Shown: in pieces, positions 22,323 to 33,364 of the stretch
Numbering within the stretch: the stretch's first letter is position 1
How the letters are laid out: each line of letters begins with the position of its first letter
From: Armigeres subalbatus
Lineage: Eukaryota; Arthropoda; Insecta; Diptera; Culicidae
Direction of reading: 5' to 3'
DNA: 64,000 nucleotides
Assembly: GCF_024139115.2 (NCBI RefSeq)
Contig: NC_085139.1
Span: 70,971,203 to 71,035,202 of the forward strand
Position numbers and translations under genes: made by a program
Notes under the pieces: generated by a model
The model's database searches: none
Seen by the model: only the letters and a program-made list of their open reading frames with translations
Told to the model about the DNA's origin: nothing

Positions 22323-23049
22323 CAACTGAAACCTCCAAAAATAATTTTAAAAATTATCTCGAATGACGTGATTTTAGAAAAGTCAATAAATGTAAAATAC
22401 AAAAAAATAGACATTTTCAAAAAATAAAATAAACAACATTCAAATAAAGAAAGGCAAAAAAATAACTAATGACAATTAAAATAAAGAAAACAGAAACAAA
22501 ACAAATAATAATAATAATACCAAAGGATATTGAAAAGCGTGTACGTGATTCTATGTATGCAGTGTCGCCGGGTGTGGGAAGAACAAGTATGATATGTCCT
22601 ACGCATGATCTTCTTGGATGGGGCAATCAAGGCATTCTCCTACCCATAATAATGTGAAGAACATATTAACTAGGTAATTATTTTAGTCACAATACAATCT
22701 GATTTATGCAAAAAATGAATTTCATGAATTCATGAATTCATGAACACCATGAATTCGCGAGCTAACAAGTTCACTGGATCACGAATTCGGGAAAGTTTTT
22801 TTTTGCATGTAGATTGTTGTAGTCAGGAATGTTAATATTTTTTGTACATAAATTACTCTAAATAGTTCGCATAGGATAGATTGTAAGAAAGTCAATCTAT
22901 AAATTGCCAATAGCTTAGGATAACATATTCCTTAACATAGGCAAGCGGGCATTTATCAATTAGTCAGGCTCGCCAAGGTCGAGGCCATTTGTTTTCTGGA
23001 TAAGGTAGGAGAGGGAAGCAACACAACTTTTGTGTCAGATTATCCATCG
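22323..23049. other. Unassigned AT-rich region with an ATGAATTC microsatellite
   Basis: Short tandem TCATGAATTCATGAATTC lies at about 22722-22742. No gene or element boundary is visible. Confidence 0.4.
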
Positions 23050-23051
23050 TA

Positions 23052-25904
23052 CCGTAATCCGGGGTAACATTGATCATTTTTTAAATTATTTTTTGAATAT
23101 TTCCTCCGTAAGTGAAACCATGACACTTTTCAAATTTTTAAAACAAGTACTGGCACGTGTAGAAAGTATTAGGTCGTTGAGCTCGATTATTTGATAATTT
23201 TAAAGTTGTTTGTAAAATACTTTTTGTCAAGTTTTGGAATATTTTAATTTGGGGTAACTTTGATCATCATTCGTTTCGATCATTATCTACAAAAAAACAA
23301 ATTGGGAAAGCATGAAAAACGTCTCTTAAAGCGTGTTGTTGTATATGAAGCATCAAAAGAACTAACTAAACCAATAATATCGCTTTAAAACCCGTTTTTA
23401 TTTCTAGGTTTGTCTAGGTAAATATAGAATACAGAAATATTTCCTCATAAAAAAAAACAAATCTTTCAATTTAGTTTACGCACAGCGTTGGAGTTTATTC
23501 AACAAAAATAATAAGCTTGAAAACCAAAGCAATTCATTGTAATATTTAAATGATTCAAACAATAGTGGTGTTTTGATGGTTTTTCGCAAAATTGAATAAC
23601 AGTCACCAATTTCCAATTAAAAAAAACTGATTTCAAATCCGAATTTTATTTCTGACGGACGCTTTCGTCACTTTCCCTTTCTTCAACCTGGTAGCTTGTT
23701 TTTCCTCTTGATGCTGAGCAGGCTCTTTCTTAATTGTCCGGTGTGTGATATTTTCTATACCATCGAGTTGCACATTATTCAAACGACGCTTTTTGGAAGT
23801 CCGAATGTTAGGTTCCTGTTTGATTAGCAACGGTATTGTATTTTCGTTCTCATCCGGTTGAACATCCACTAGATGACACTTTTTGGAAATTTTCCGTGCC
23901 TCTTTCTGTCCAGGTTCCTGTTTGATTGTTCCGGAAGCCTTTTTATTTTGACCATCTACTTCCATCGTTTTTGTGGCTGCAATCAACTGTTGCTCTGAAA
24001 CGCTGGTACCAGGCGTTACATCAAACAGACGTCGCTTCTTGGGGATCTGTCGTTGATCTTTTTCTCCGAATCGTTCTTCTTTGAGTATCTTAACCAGCTG
24101 CTCCGAGAACGAGTTATTGGTGCTGGGATTTGGTTCTTCATCATTTCCTCCAGGAATTCGTTTTAGCACAGCATACCTGTTTAGCGGATGAATGCCAGCC
24201 GCCTTAAATCCTGCTTTCATGTTATTCTCAGAGGTAGCACTGATAGACTCCAAAGTTTCTTTCAACAATCGTGGAAAAATATGTTTCGGGACACAACCCT
24301 TATTTCTACTCTTCCATTGTTCCAACGTACTCCTCCATGCCTTTTTCAGCGGCCCAAAATACGCCACATCCAATGTTGTTCTCCATGCAGCTTTTGATGG
24401 CTCGAATAGACATGTGGGACGCAACATTGTCTCCAATCAACACTCGTGGCTTATCATTCGGTATCTTCTTGCAGTACGGAAGAGAAACTGTCAAAATCCA
24501 GTCCTCATACGTCCGTTCATCGAACCATCCTGAAGGAAAAAGCTGATTAAATACTTGTGTTAAATATAAAACAGACTGATGTATCTAACCTGACTTCGTT
24601 CGATTGTAGCGGCTACCTTTAGGTCCTCCTTGAACCCATGTTGGATAGAGATGAAGAGCTGCATACACTACGTACGTTGAAAGCGTTTTTCCATCTGCAG
24701 TGCCAGCGAACATGACGGAATATGATGATTTTGAGTGGTCTAAGACGCGTTCGACGTGCTTCTGTCCTCTTCTACATATCACTCTTCGGCTTCCAGGATC
24801 GTCCGTAAAGTTTGTCTCATCGTAGTTTATGATATTTTCCTTCGGAATGCCATGGAGCGTCCGGGCCAGGTTGTCAAAATATTCTTTTACAGTTCTAGGG
24901 CACACCTTAGCACGAGCCCTTTTAATGTTTTGAGTGCAACGGGCTGCCAAGTTGGTTCGCTTCATAAAGGACGCAATCCAATCTGGACCGGGGCGATTGT
25001 CAACAAACCTGGTTTTCATGAGGTTGTCATCGAGGAATTTTTTCACCAATATTGCCACTCGACCCGGGGGGAGAGGGTAACCCCATTCACCAGCAACTTT
25101 TATCACCTCGCTGAGCTCCTTCTCCTGGGCACTCGATAGCACGGTTGGAGTTCCGACGCTCTTCGTATGCAAATTTTTACATCTGTTATACAGCGTGCCG
25201 AAGGAAATTTTGTAATGCTTGGACGCTTGCCGGATTGACATTCCGTTTTGCTTTACAGATTTCAATGCCGAAGCTAGTGCTTCCTGCGTGTAGTTGGCAT
25301 AATTTCTTGCACACAGCCGCGGAACATACTTGCGAGGCATTTCGTACACGTTAATCCACTTTTTATCTTTTTTCAACAAGTTATTTCACAATGTAAAACG
25401 TAAACATTGGACTAGCAAGATGCATTTGACAAATCGGATGATAGTCGGTTCACACTGAAGTCGTGTTGTCTAAGATGGCCAAAGTTGTCTTGACTGAGTT
25501 GATTAAGCGCAAAAAATAGACATTCGTTAGAAATATTTTTTTATAGTAATAAAAATATAAATTTCGAAATAAAAAAATATGGATCAACCAAGAAAATAAG
25601 ATAACTTATCAAACAAATATAACCACGAACTCATTTTTTTTGTTTTTCTATTTGTTTCGAGTCCTTTTTTCACAGCTTGCGTTGAGTGGAAAAATTAATG
25701 TTGATTTTGTTTTTCAAATTTTGGCAATAAAAAGAATGCAAGTTTAGGCGAAGTTTATAGTATTCAGCAGCAAATTTAGTCTAGTTTAAGATACCATACT
25801 AACATTAAGTAATAGTATCACCAAAAAATAATAATTTGTTCATTTCTTGAAATGGTCAAACTGATCAATGTTACCCCGGTGATCAATGTTCCCCCGGATT
25901 ACGG
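23052..25904 (-). mobile_element. pogo-like DNA transposon, decayed, TA duplication
   Basis: Termini CCGTAATCCGGGGTAACATT and the inverse of CCGTAATCCGGGGGAACATT, flanked by TA at 23050-23051 and 25905-25906. The motif GGGGTAACATTGATCA is repeated in direct order near the right end (about 25861-25890). The 2.85-kb element carries one transposase gene on the minus strand, now broken. Confidence 0.92.
23633..25340 (-). pseudogene. pogo-like transposase (HTH_psq / CENP-B-type / DDE_1), broken
   Basis: The start is the ATG at 25340 (MPRKYVPRLC), typical of the family. Residues 14-55 form the Psq-type helix-turn-helix and 65-130 the CENP-B-like DNA-binding domain (WIASFMKR). The DDE_1 catalytic domain follows, with D174 in INYDETNF. 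Exon 1 ends at 24590. A 60-bp intron (24530-24589, GT donor, TTCAG acceptor) restores GWFDERTYEDW, and D284 appears in LIGDNVASH. Just after residue 300 a short deletion joins ENN to the LDVAYFGPLK block that holds the third catalytic D, out of frame, so the frame ends at 24306. The lysine-rich C-terminal part stays open to 23633. The lost piece is the FLPPN..H.TQP stretch expected of the family, so the enzyme is inactive. By family it would bind the element ends and cut and paste at TA. Confidence 0.88.
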
Positions 25905-25906
25905 TA

Positions 25907-26253
25907 CCAATAAAGTCACGATCATACACAAAGGGAGTGGTGGCGAAAACGGCTCATGCACGCATGTTTTCAAGGGTCAGTGATGGTGGAATAGCGGTCG
26001 TCGAAGGATTGCGACTAGCGAAAATTGTTTTGGCTTTAGTAGCACATTAAGACTGGCACAAAAAAAAAACCTTCCACCGCGGCACCCTCCTCGGACGCCG
26101 CACTTCAAGGGTTTGCTGACTTTCCAGTGTTGTTGTGGCTTACATAATTAGTCGATGACCTGCCGGTGGGGTCGACCTTCCCGCTTGTTGACGGCCGGTG
26201 ATCGCTTCTCAATGAACCCGAATCGCGATGGCGGTTGCTTACCGATGCACATA
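25907..26253. other. GC-rich unique flank
   Basis: Sequence around 26070-26250 is markedly GC-richer than the surrounding elements and continues, after the MITE, at 27131-27270. It is probably ancestral host DNA. No reading frame of note. Confidence 0.4.
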
Positions 26254-27128
26254 GGGGTATTTCGCCATTCTAGCCGGAATAAAGTTAAATTTTCAAAATT
26301 ATCCTAGAGCAGTCTGAATATTTCTCAAACTTCTCTGAATAGTAGACGAGCCACTCCTAGTACTAGGTTTTCTATTTAGATTTAAAGTTTTACCACTACA
26401 CTTCTAGAAAGTTAGAGGTTTTTCATTGAGGAAATTACCGGTTTTCTCTGTTGAATTTGTTTACGTTCGGTATGTTTTATTGTGGTCAAATATTTGTCAC
26501 AGTAATCCACAGATCAGTACATACCATGAAAAAGTAGACAAAATAGTATCATGTAAACGTGTTTTTGACAAGAATAAATGATTCTGAACAGAAATACAAA
26601 AGAGTAATTCGAGGTCCATTTTCGAGCAAAAACTAGTTAATGTTCCTCATATTTTCAACAAGCATAAAACACTTATTCGATGATATTCGGTAATATTTCA
26701 GTATAGAGAGGACGCATTTATGTCTATATTTTAGGATCCCGAACAAAAATCTTGCGCAAATTTGATGATTTTAGTTTGGTACTGTATTTTAGGCATATAT
26801 GACCTATATCATACATTCAACATCCCTATGAAAAGAGGAAGAGTCATAGAGCAATTTCCATGACACCATCTTTTAGCTCTATGTTTCCCCTTGCAAACAC
26901 ATATAGTTGAACTGATTTCGGTAGAAGCGATGACGAGAACGAATTAATTGAAATTATCAATGTTTTTCAGGGCTTTAAAGGGTAAAGCACATGGGTCAAA
27001 AAGTGAAAATTAAGAAAACTGATATTTCAGCTAAATTATCATCACAGTATAAATGTGATAAAATAAGGTGAAATATAGCAGTTTGGAAGATAAAATAATT
27101 TATTCCGGCTAGATTGCAAAAATACCCC
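26254..27128. mobile_element. 875-bp MITE with GGGGTATTT termini, TA duplication
   Basis: Left end GGGGTATTTCGCCATTCTAG, right end the inverse of GGGGTATTTTTGCAATCTAG, both continuing CCGGAATAAA. Flanked by TA at 26252-26253 and 27129-27130. AT-rich core without a coding frame. Confidence 0.88.
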
Positions 27129-27130
27129 TA

Positions 27131-27791
27131 TGAGCGATGGTTTGACGGACCGGCTGGTGGATCTCGTCCACGAGGAAGTCCCCTGTCCTTCCCGGACCAA
27201 TATGGCGACGGATTAGTCCACTTCGGCAGGTAACGATCGCCAGAAATATTCAGGGCGTCGCGCTTGGGTGCGATGATGAAATATCTAGCCAATCTAGCAC
27301 AAGCAGATCATATCACATTTAGAGCATATTTTACCTATCTACATGTTGGCCGTTGCCAACATACCGGACACAGATATTCACGCACACTTCTGAAATCTGA
27401 CTATTGGAGAACGAACAATAAATTAAAGTTCAAGCAAGTATTGAAGATCAAAAAAAAAACTTTCTGAATGATTTACCACCGGCGGTGTGTCGTCTGTCTC
27501 TTTCCGTCCTTCGGAAAATTGTGGTTTTGGTATTGCAACACCGAGAAATAACACAACCACTCATGTAAAAAATATGGATTTGTGTATTGGTGTGTTGCCA
27601 ATCTGTGTTCCCTCTTAATTGAATAATTACATCTAACGCCACTATAGGAAACGTCAAAACTCAAAGAAGTAATTTTTATTCCAAAAATTGCTCAAAGATG
27701 TCTCAAGGTTTTCCAGAGGTAACGAACATATTGTAGGAATCTGAATATGAGATTAATTTAACTTTAAACAAATTCAGTCGTTTATAACAAT
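27131..27791. other. Unassigned region
   Basis: The GC-rich host-like start (to about 27270) is followed by AT-rich sequence. No gene or repeat was recognised. Confidence 0.35.
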
Positions 27792-28075
27792 TCTTCTTCT
27801 TCTTATTGGCATTACATCCCCACACTGGGACAGAGCCGCCTCGTAGCTTAGTGTTTATTAAGCACTTCCACAGTTATTAACTGCGAGGTTTCTAAGCCAG
27901 ATTACCATTTTTGCATTCGTATATCATGAGGCTAACACGATGATACTTTTATGCCCAGGGAAGTTAAGACAATTTCCAGTCCGAAAATTGCCTAGACCGG
28001 CACCGGGAATCGAACCCAGCCACCCTCAGCATGGTCTTGCTTTGTAGTCGTGCGTCTTACCGCACGACTAAGGAG
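27792..28075 (-). mobile_element. Feilai-like tRNA-derived SINE
   Basis: On the minus strand: head CCTTAGTCGTGCGGTAAGAC (A box), B box GGGTTCGATTCCC (28007-28019), body, and a (GAA)n-type tail at 27793-27806. It closely matches the plus-strand copy at 58255-58541. The foldback element at 28076 is inserted in the tRNA head, so the outer target duplication is separated. Confidence 0.88.
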
Positions 28076-29045
28076 GAATCTATGACAAAAGGTCGAAAGA
28101 CAAAAGGTCGAAAGGACAAAAGGTCGAAAGACAAGAGGTCGAAAAGACAAATGGTCGAAATGACAAAAGGTCGAAGAGACAAAACGTCGAAAGGGACAGA
28201 AGGTCGAAAGGACAAAAGGCCGAAAGGCACAGAAGGTCGAACGGGACAAAAGGTCGAACGGGACAAAAGGTCGAAAAGGACAATAGGTCGAAAGGGACAA
28301 AAGGTCGATCAAGAACAAGCTGATATCAAGTTGGGTGTATTCCAAAAGAATTTATGAAATGCATTTAACTTCAAGCAGAAATAACACACTCATCACATCA
28401 ATCAAAGTTGAAGAATGAGCAATTTTCAAAGAAGGAGTAATTACTATTAAACAGTTGCATTGCACGAAACAGAGTTGTCCTATACAGTTGGCAAAAAATT
28501 TGCTCTTTTAATTTAAATTATTTTGAGCAATTAAATAAAATTCATTCAATGAGTGCACATAATAGATGCATATCTAGGTTTTCTGAATGTCACTTTGATT
28601 TGTCAAAATAGTGCACTCCGCAGCCACGCAGGCGCACGCATTGAAAATACACCGGCGTGTTATATACGCCGGTGTATTTGATGTGCGGCGTGCACAATTT
28701 TGACAGATCGAAGTGACATTTAGAAAACTCAACATCCATCTATTAGCTGTACTCACTGAATGAATTTTATTTAATTGTTAAAAATTGTTAAAAATAAAAG
28801 AGCAGAGTTTTTGCTAACTGTGTAGCTAGATTGACTCTCTCCGTTTCAGTTTCTTGTCCATTTCGACCTTTTGTCCCGTTCGACGTTTTGTCCCGTTCGA
28901 CGTTTTGTCCTTTCGACCTTTTGTCCCTTTCGACCTTTTGTCCTTTTCGACTATTTGTCCCTTCGACCTTTTGTCTTTCGACGTTTTGTCTTTCGACTTT
29001 TTGTCCTTTCGACCTTTTGTCTTTCGACCTTTTGTCCCTAACCCG
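28076..29045 (-). mobile_element. Foldback element 2 with tandem-repeat arms
   Basis: Left arm (28080-28310): tandem GACAAAAGGTCGAAAG, 16-bp unit. Right arm (28850-29040): the same unit inverted. The termini are GAATCTATG (left) and the inverse of CGGGTTAGGGACA (right), matching element 1 (2987-3959) in the opposite orientation. The 8-bp target duplication CTAAGGAG lies at 28068-28075 and 29046-29053, with one extra matching G. The spacer between the arms is itself an inverted repeat (about 28480-28830) centred near 28660 on CACCGGCGTG/CGCCGGTGT. Open frames in the arms come from the stop-poor unit and are not genes. Confidence 0.85.
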
Positions 29046-29787
29046 CTAAGGAGGGCCCCCAATTATGACATGTTTAAATGATGGATTATTAGGAGTCCAT
29101 TGGAAAAGTTTAGTAAAAATTAAAAAAAATAAAATTAATTGAAATATAAGGCGAACACCGGGAGCACCAACTTCCCTATGTCCGCAAGGTATATCATTTG
29201 CAAAGAGTTTTGAGCTCTCCAAAAGATTATTTGACGATCAAACGATTTCCTGGTAGTTCGCAATGAATTTCCACGATCCATAGACTTCCTGAAAGTCAAT
29301 AAAAACCCAAGAAGTTTATTTTAATTCCCCGAACATTAAATACTTGAAAAAATTTGTAGGATCAGTGGCCTTTGCTGGAAACTTGTAAGAATTTTCGAAA
29401 TCGAGAAGCATTCCAGGATAGTCTTTGGTACCCAAAGATCGAATGACAGAGACAAGATGTCTAATTGATAAAAGGTAGAATAGCTTCAATTTTATGTACA
29501 TGTTTACTAAAACAATATTTTCAACAATAATTCTGGAAATCAAAATTAGCTTAAAATCACTCAATACATTTTTTAGATATACATACTGTCTTCTTAATTT
29601 ATTTTCTGTTGAGTACGCATCAGCAACAGAGCAATCGTTTCGAGACGAAATTAAGCGATTTCAGGGTTAAAGGAAATCTTTTATCATATAGATTATGTAT
29701 GATGAAAAACTTCTTTCACTCACCCCCTTTACTCTAGAACGAAACTAAAAAAAAGGAAAATCGTGCCCACCTGATGAATTTCGAACG

Positions 29788-29838
29788 GGATTTGAACCTA
29801 GAATATAAATAAAAATGGATGCGATCACTAAAGCCATA
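29788..29838 (-). other. tRNA-like Pol III promoter module (copy A)
   Basis: On the minus strand, A-box-like TATGGCTTTAGTGATCGC (29821-29838) is followed by B box GGTTCAAATCC (29788-29798) at plausible spacing. It could be a SINE head or a tRNA relic. No complete cloverleaf was demonstrated. Confidence 0.45.
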
Positions 29839-30039
29839 CCATCAAATAGACTGTTATATATAGCAGTTAGGTTGTTCGTTTCATACAGGCTACTCTTATT
29901 GTAATTGATGATGGCACAAAAAGGATGAAACAATGTGTGGAGAAGACCTGTGCGTCGATTGAAAATTTATCGGTGGCGGCGTGGAACGGCGTGAACTCAT
30001 TTCATACATTGAAAATTCTTCCCAATTTTTCCGGACGCT

Positions 30040-31195
30040 CGTTCAGGAATTTCTCTGCCAAAAGCTCCTCCAGAAGTTTCTCCGGAAGTTCCTCCAGGAA
30101 TTCCTCCGGAAGTTCGTCCAAAAGTTCCTCCAGGAATTCCCGGAATTCTTCCGGAAATTCGTCCATAAATTCTTCCGGAAGTTCGTCCGGAATTCCTCCG
30201 GAAGTTCCTTCGGGAGTTCCTCCAGCAACTCCTCCAGCAATTTATCCAAGAATTCCTCCGGGAGTCCCTCCACGAATTTCGCCGGAATTTCCTCCAAGAA
30301 CTCCGCCAGAAGTTCCTCCGGAAGTTCGTCCAGGAATTCCCCCGGAAGTTCGTCCAGAAATTCCTCCGGAAGTTCGTCCGGAATTCCTCCGAAAGTTCGT
30401 CCAGGAATTCCTTCGGAAGTTCGTCAAGAAATTTTTCCGGAAGTTCATCCGGAATTCCTCCGGAAGTACCTCTGGGAGTTCCTCCAGGAATTCCTAAGGG
30501 AGTTCCTTCAGCAATCCCTCCAAGAATCTTTCCGGGAGTTCCTTCCCAGAATTCCTCCGGGGGTTTCTCCAAGAATTCCGCCGGAAGTTCCTCCAAGAAT
30601 TCCGCCAGAAGTTCGTCCGGGAATTCCTCCGGAAGTTCGTCCAGGAATTCCTCCGGAAGATCGTCCAGAAATTCCTCCAGAAGTTCATCCGGAATTCCTC
30701 CGGAAGTTCTTCCGGCAGTTTTTCCAGGAATTCCTCCGGGAGTTCCTCCAGCAATTCCTCCAAGAATTCCTCCAGGAGTTCCTGCAAGAATTCCTCCAGA
30801 AGCTCCTTCAGGAATTTCTCCGGAAGTTCCTCCACGAATACCTTCGGAATTACCTCCAGGCATTTCTCCGGAAGTTTTTCCGGAAGTTCCTCCAAAAATT
30901 CCTCCGGAAGTTCCTCTAAGAATAGTTCCTTTCCGGATCTAGAAATTCGGCTGGAAGTGCCTCCATAAATTCCACCGGAAGTTCACTCAGGAATTCCTTC
31001 AGAAGCTCCTCCAGAAACTTCTCTGGAAGCTCCTCCAGGAATTCCTGCAAAAGTTCCTCCAGGAATTCCTCCGGAAGTTCCTCCAGGAATTCCTCCGTAA
31101 GTTCCTCCAGGAATTCCTCCGGAAGTTCCTCCAGGAATTCCTCCGGAAGTTCCTCCAGGAATTCCTCCGGAAGTTCCTCCAGGAATTCCTCCGGG
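30040..31195. repeat. 24-bp minisatellite, moderately diverged (copy A)
   Basis: Units of the TCCGGAAGTTCC/TCCAGGAATTCC type with many point changes, becoming purer towards 31060-31195. Frames on all six phases are long (up to 312 codons) only because the unit lacks stop-forming triplets. Confidence 0.95.
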
Positions 31196-31526
31196 AACCG
31201 GGAGCACCAACATCCCTATGTCCGCAAGGTATATCATTTGCAAAGAGTTTTGAGCTCTCCAAAAGATTATTTGACGATCAAACGAACGCAATGAATTTCC
31301 ACGATCCATAGACTTCCTGAAAGTCAATAAAAACCCAAGAAGTTTATTTTAATTCCCCGAACATTTAATACTTGGAAAAATTTGTAGGATCAGTGACCTT
31401 TGCTGGAAACTTGTAAGAATTTTCGAAATCGAGAAGCATTCCAGGATAGTCTTTGGTACCCAAAGATCGAATGACAGAGACAAGATGTCTAATTGATAAA
31501 AGGTAGAATAGCTTCAATTTTATGTA

Positions 31527-32816
31527 AGGTACACTGGGGGAAGTGGAAAAAGGGGGTAAGTGTAAAAATCGACTTGAAAAATTGGAATTGTACATACTTT
31601 ACAGTTTTTACCACACCATAACATTATGCAAGGATATACTTTGATGCCCACACTAATACTATATTAAAATTTGTATAATACATACACTAACACGGTTAAC
31701 GCTTGAACCGTCATTTTAAGTTTCGCGAGAAGTTAATTTTTGCATTCATAAAATCAATTCTTATTTGCACACGTTGTCCTTTTTCCCAGTGAATTTGATT
31801 CACAGGTAACCATTACAATACGATTAAACTAATCACATTCAATTTGTAGTGATTTGTACCTTGAAAGCAAATAATTTAAAGATTTTACACTTACCCCTGG
31901 TATCAAACGCTGCGGGGAAAGTGGAAAATGTTCTGATCACGCATTTTTTTTCCATCCCTCCAGGGTTTATTTTGATGGCTGTGAATCTTAATATGTTCCT
32001 CTTTTGTTATCATTGTGATTTCAGTGGTGATTGGGCTAATGTGCATAAATAAAAGCTTGAATAATCCACCTATCGGTACTGATGCCTTTCACATGTTTTA
32101 CATATGAAAAAAATGTATGAGAATGTTAAAATAGCACCGGTAGGTGAATATATTCCATAATTCACATTCATTTATATTTATAGCAAGTTTTGACGTTGAA
32201 TGTAATTTTTTGGGCGAACAAATTGGTTAAGGACAAGTGATTAAAAATAGGATAATTTTTGTACGTGTTTTTCGCACACACATACATACAAACACGCACA
32301 CACAGACTCATCAAAATTTTTTAAACTAAGTTGATTAGTTTATAATCCTGTAAGCCCCATTTTTCCTGTAAATAGTTCATCTTTGGGGTGAACCTATAGA
32401 TTTTACGTACACTGAATGTTCGAGAAGGCAAAAAGCCCTTCACTAGCTATTACGAGAATTCCTTGGCGACCTATTCCCTTAAGTCAATGAAATTATGCGA
32501 CAAAAGATACTCAGAGCAATTACCGTTTTGATTTTAGTTATATGTAACTTCTCATCTCAGTTGAAGGTTAAGCTAACATGGGTTTTCCACTTACCCTATC
32601 CCACTGGGTTAAGTGGAAAAACAACTCCTAATTTTAAAATCTTTTTCCATAAATTTCAAGCAACCAAAATGGTTTGAATTACCGCACAATTGGTGCAAAA
32701 TGGGCTGTTTTTGAAAGCCCATTTTGATTGAATGCATTTAGATCATTTAAACTGATTTTACACTAATTCAAACATGCACTATCAATTTTTCCTTTTCCAC
32801 TTCCCCCAGTGTACCT
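31527..32816. mobile_element. 1290-bp MITE with AGGTACACTGGGGGAAGTGG termini
   Basis: Perfect terminal inverted repeats of about 25 bp (AGGTACACTGGGGGAAGTGG onward) are flanked by TA at 31525-31526 and 32817-32818. Copy A of the duplication shows the pre-insertion sequence with a single TA, so boundaries are exact. AT-rich core; no transposase frame. Confidence 0.97.
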
Positions 32817-33111
32817 TACATGTTTACTAAAACAATATTTTCAACAATAATTCTGGAAATCAAAATTAGCTTAATATCACTCAATACATTTTTTAGATAT
32901 ACATATGTACTTTCTTCTTAATTTATTTTCTGTTGAGTACGCATCAGCAACAGAGCAATCGTTTCGAGACGAAATTAAGCTATTTCGGGGTTAAAGGAAA
33001 TCTTTTATCATATAGATTATGTATGATGAAAAACTTCTTTCACTCACCCCCTTTACTCTAGAACGAACCTAAAAAAAAGGAAAATCGTGCCCACCTGATG
33101 AATTTCGAACG

Positions 33112-33162
33112 GGATTTGAACCTAGAATATAAATAAAAATGGATGCGATCACTAAAGCCATA
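33112..33162 (-). other. tRNA-like Pol III promoter module (copy B)
   Basis: Duplicate of 29788-29838: B box at 33112-33122 and A-box-like segment at 33145-33162, both on the minus strand. Confidence 0.45.
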
Positions 33163-33364
33163 CCATCAAATAGACTGTTATATATAGCAGTTAGGTTGTT
33201 CGTTTCATACAGGCTACTCTTATTGTAATTGATGATGGCACAAAAAGGATGAAACTATGTGTGGAGAAGACCTGTGCGTCGATTGAAAATTTATCGGTGG
33301 CGGCGTGGAACGGCGTGAACTCATTTCATACATTGAAAATTCTTCCCAATTTTTCCGGACGCTC

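Larger units (their letters stand above)
29157..31196. repeat. Tandem segmental duplication, copy A
   Basis: Begins ACCGGGAGCACCAAC and runs to the same sequence at 31197, giving a 2040-bp unit. It contains AT-rich sequence, a tRNA-like module and about 1.15 kb of minisatellite. The body lacks the 1290-bp MITE of copy B and preserves the empty site TTTTATGTACATG at 29491-29503. Confidence 0.92.

Noticed and set aside
28080..28310. CRISPR-like array of short regular repeats
   Set aside because: Units are contiguous without unique spacers, are mirrored at the other arm, and the window is plainly eukaryotic.
28031..29081. Several frames rich in KGRKDKRSK or STFCPFDLLS in foldback element 2
   Set aside because: They are translations of the 16-bp arm unit on either strand and differ only by phase.
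29925..30497. 190-codon frame, duplicated at 33249-33848, with a short non-repeat N-terminus
   Set aside because: The two copies are simply the segmental duplication; after about 30 residues the frame is minisatellite, and a second frame is equally open.
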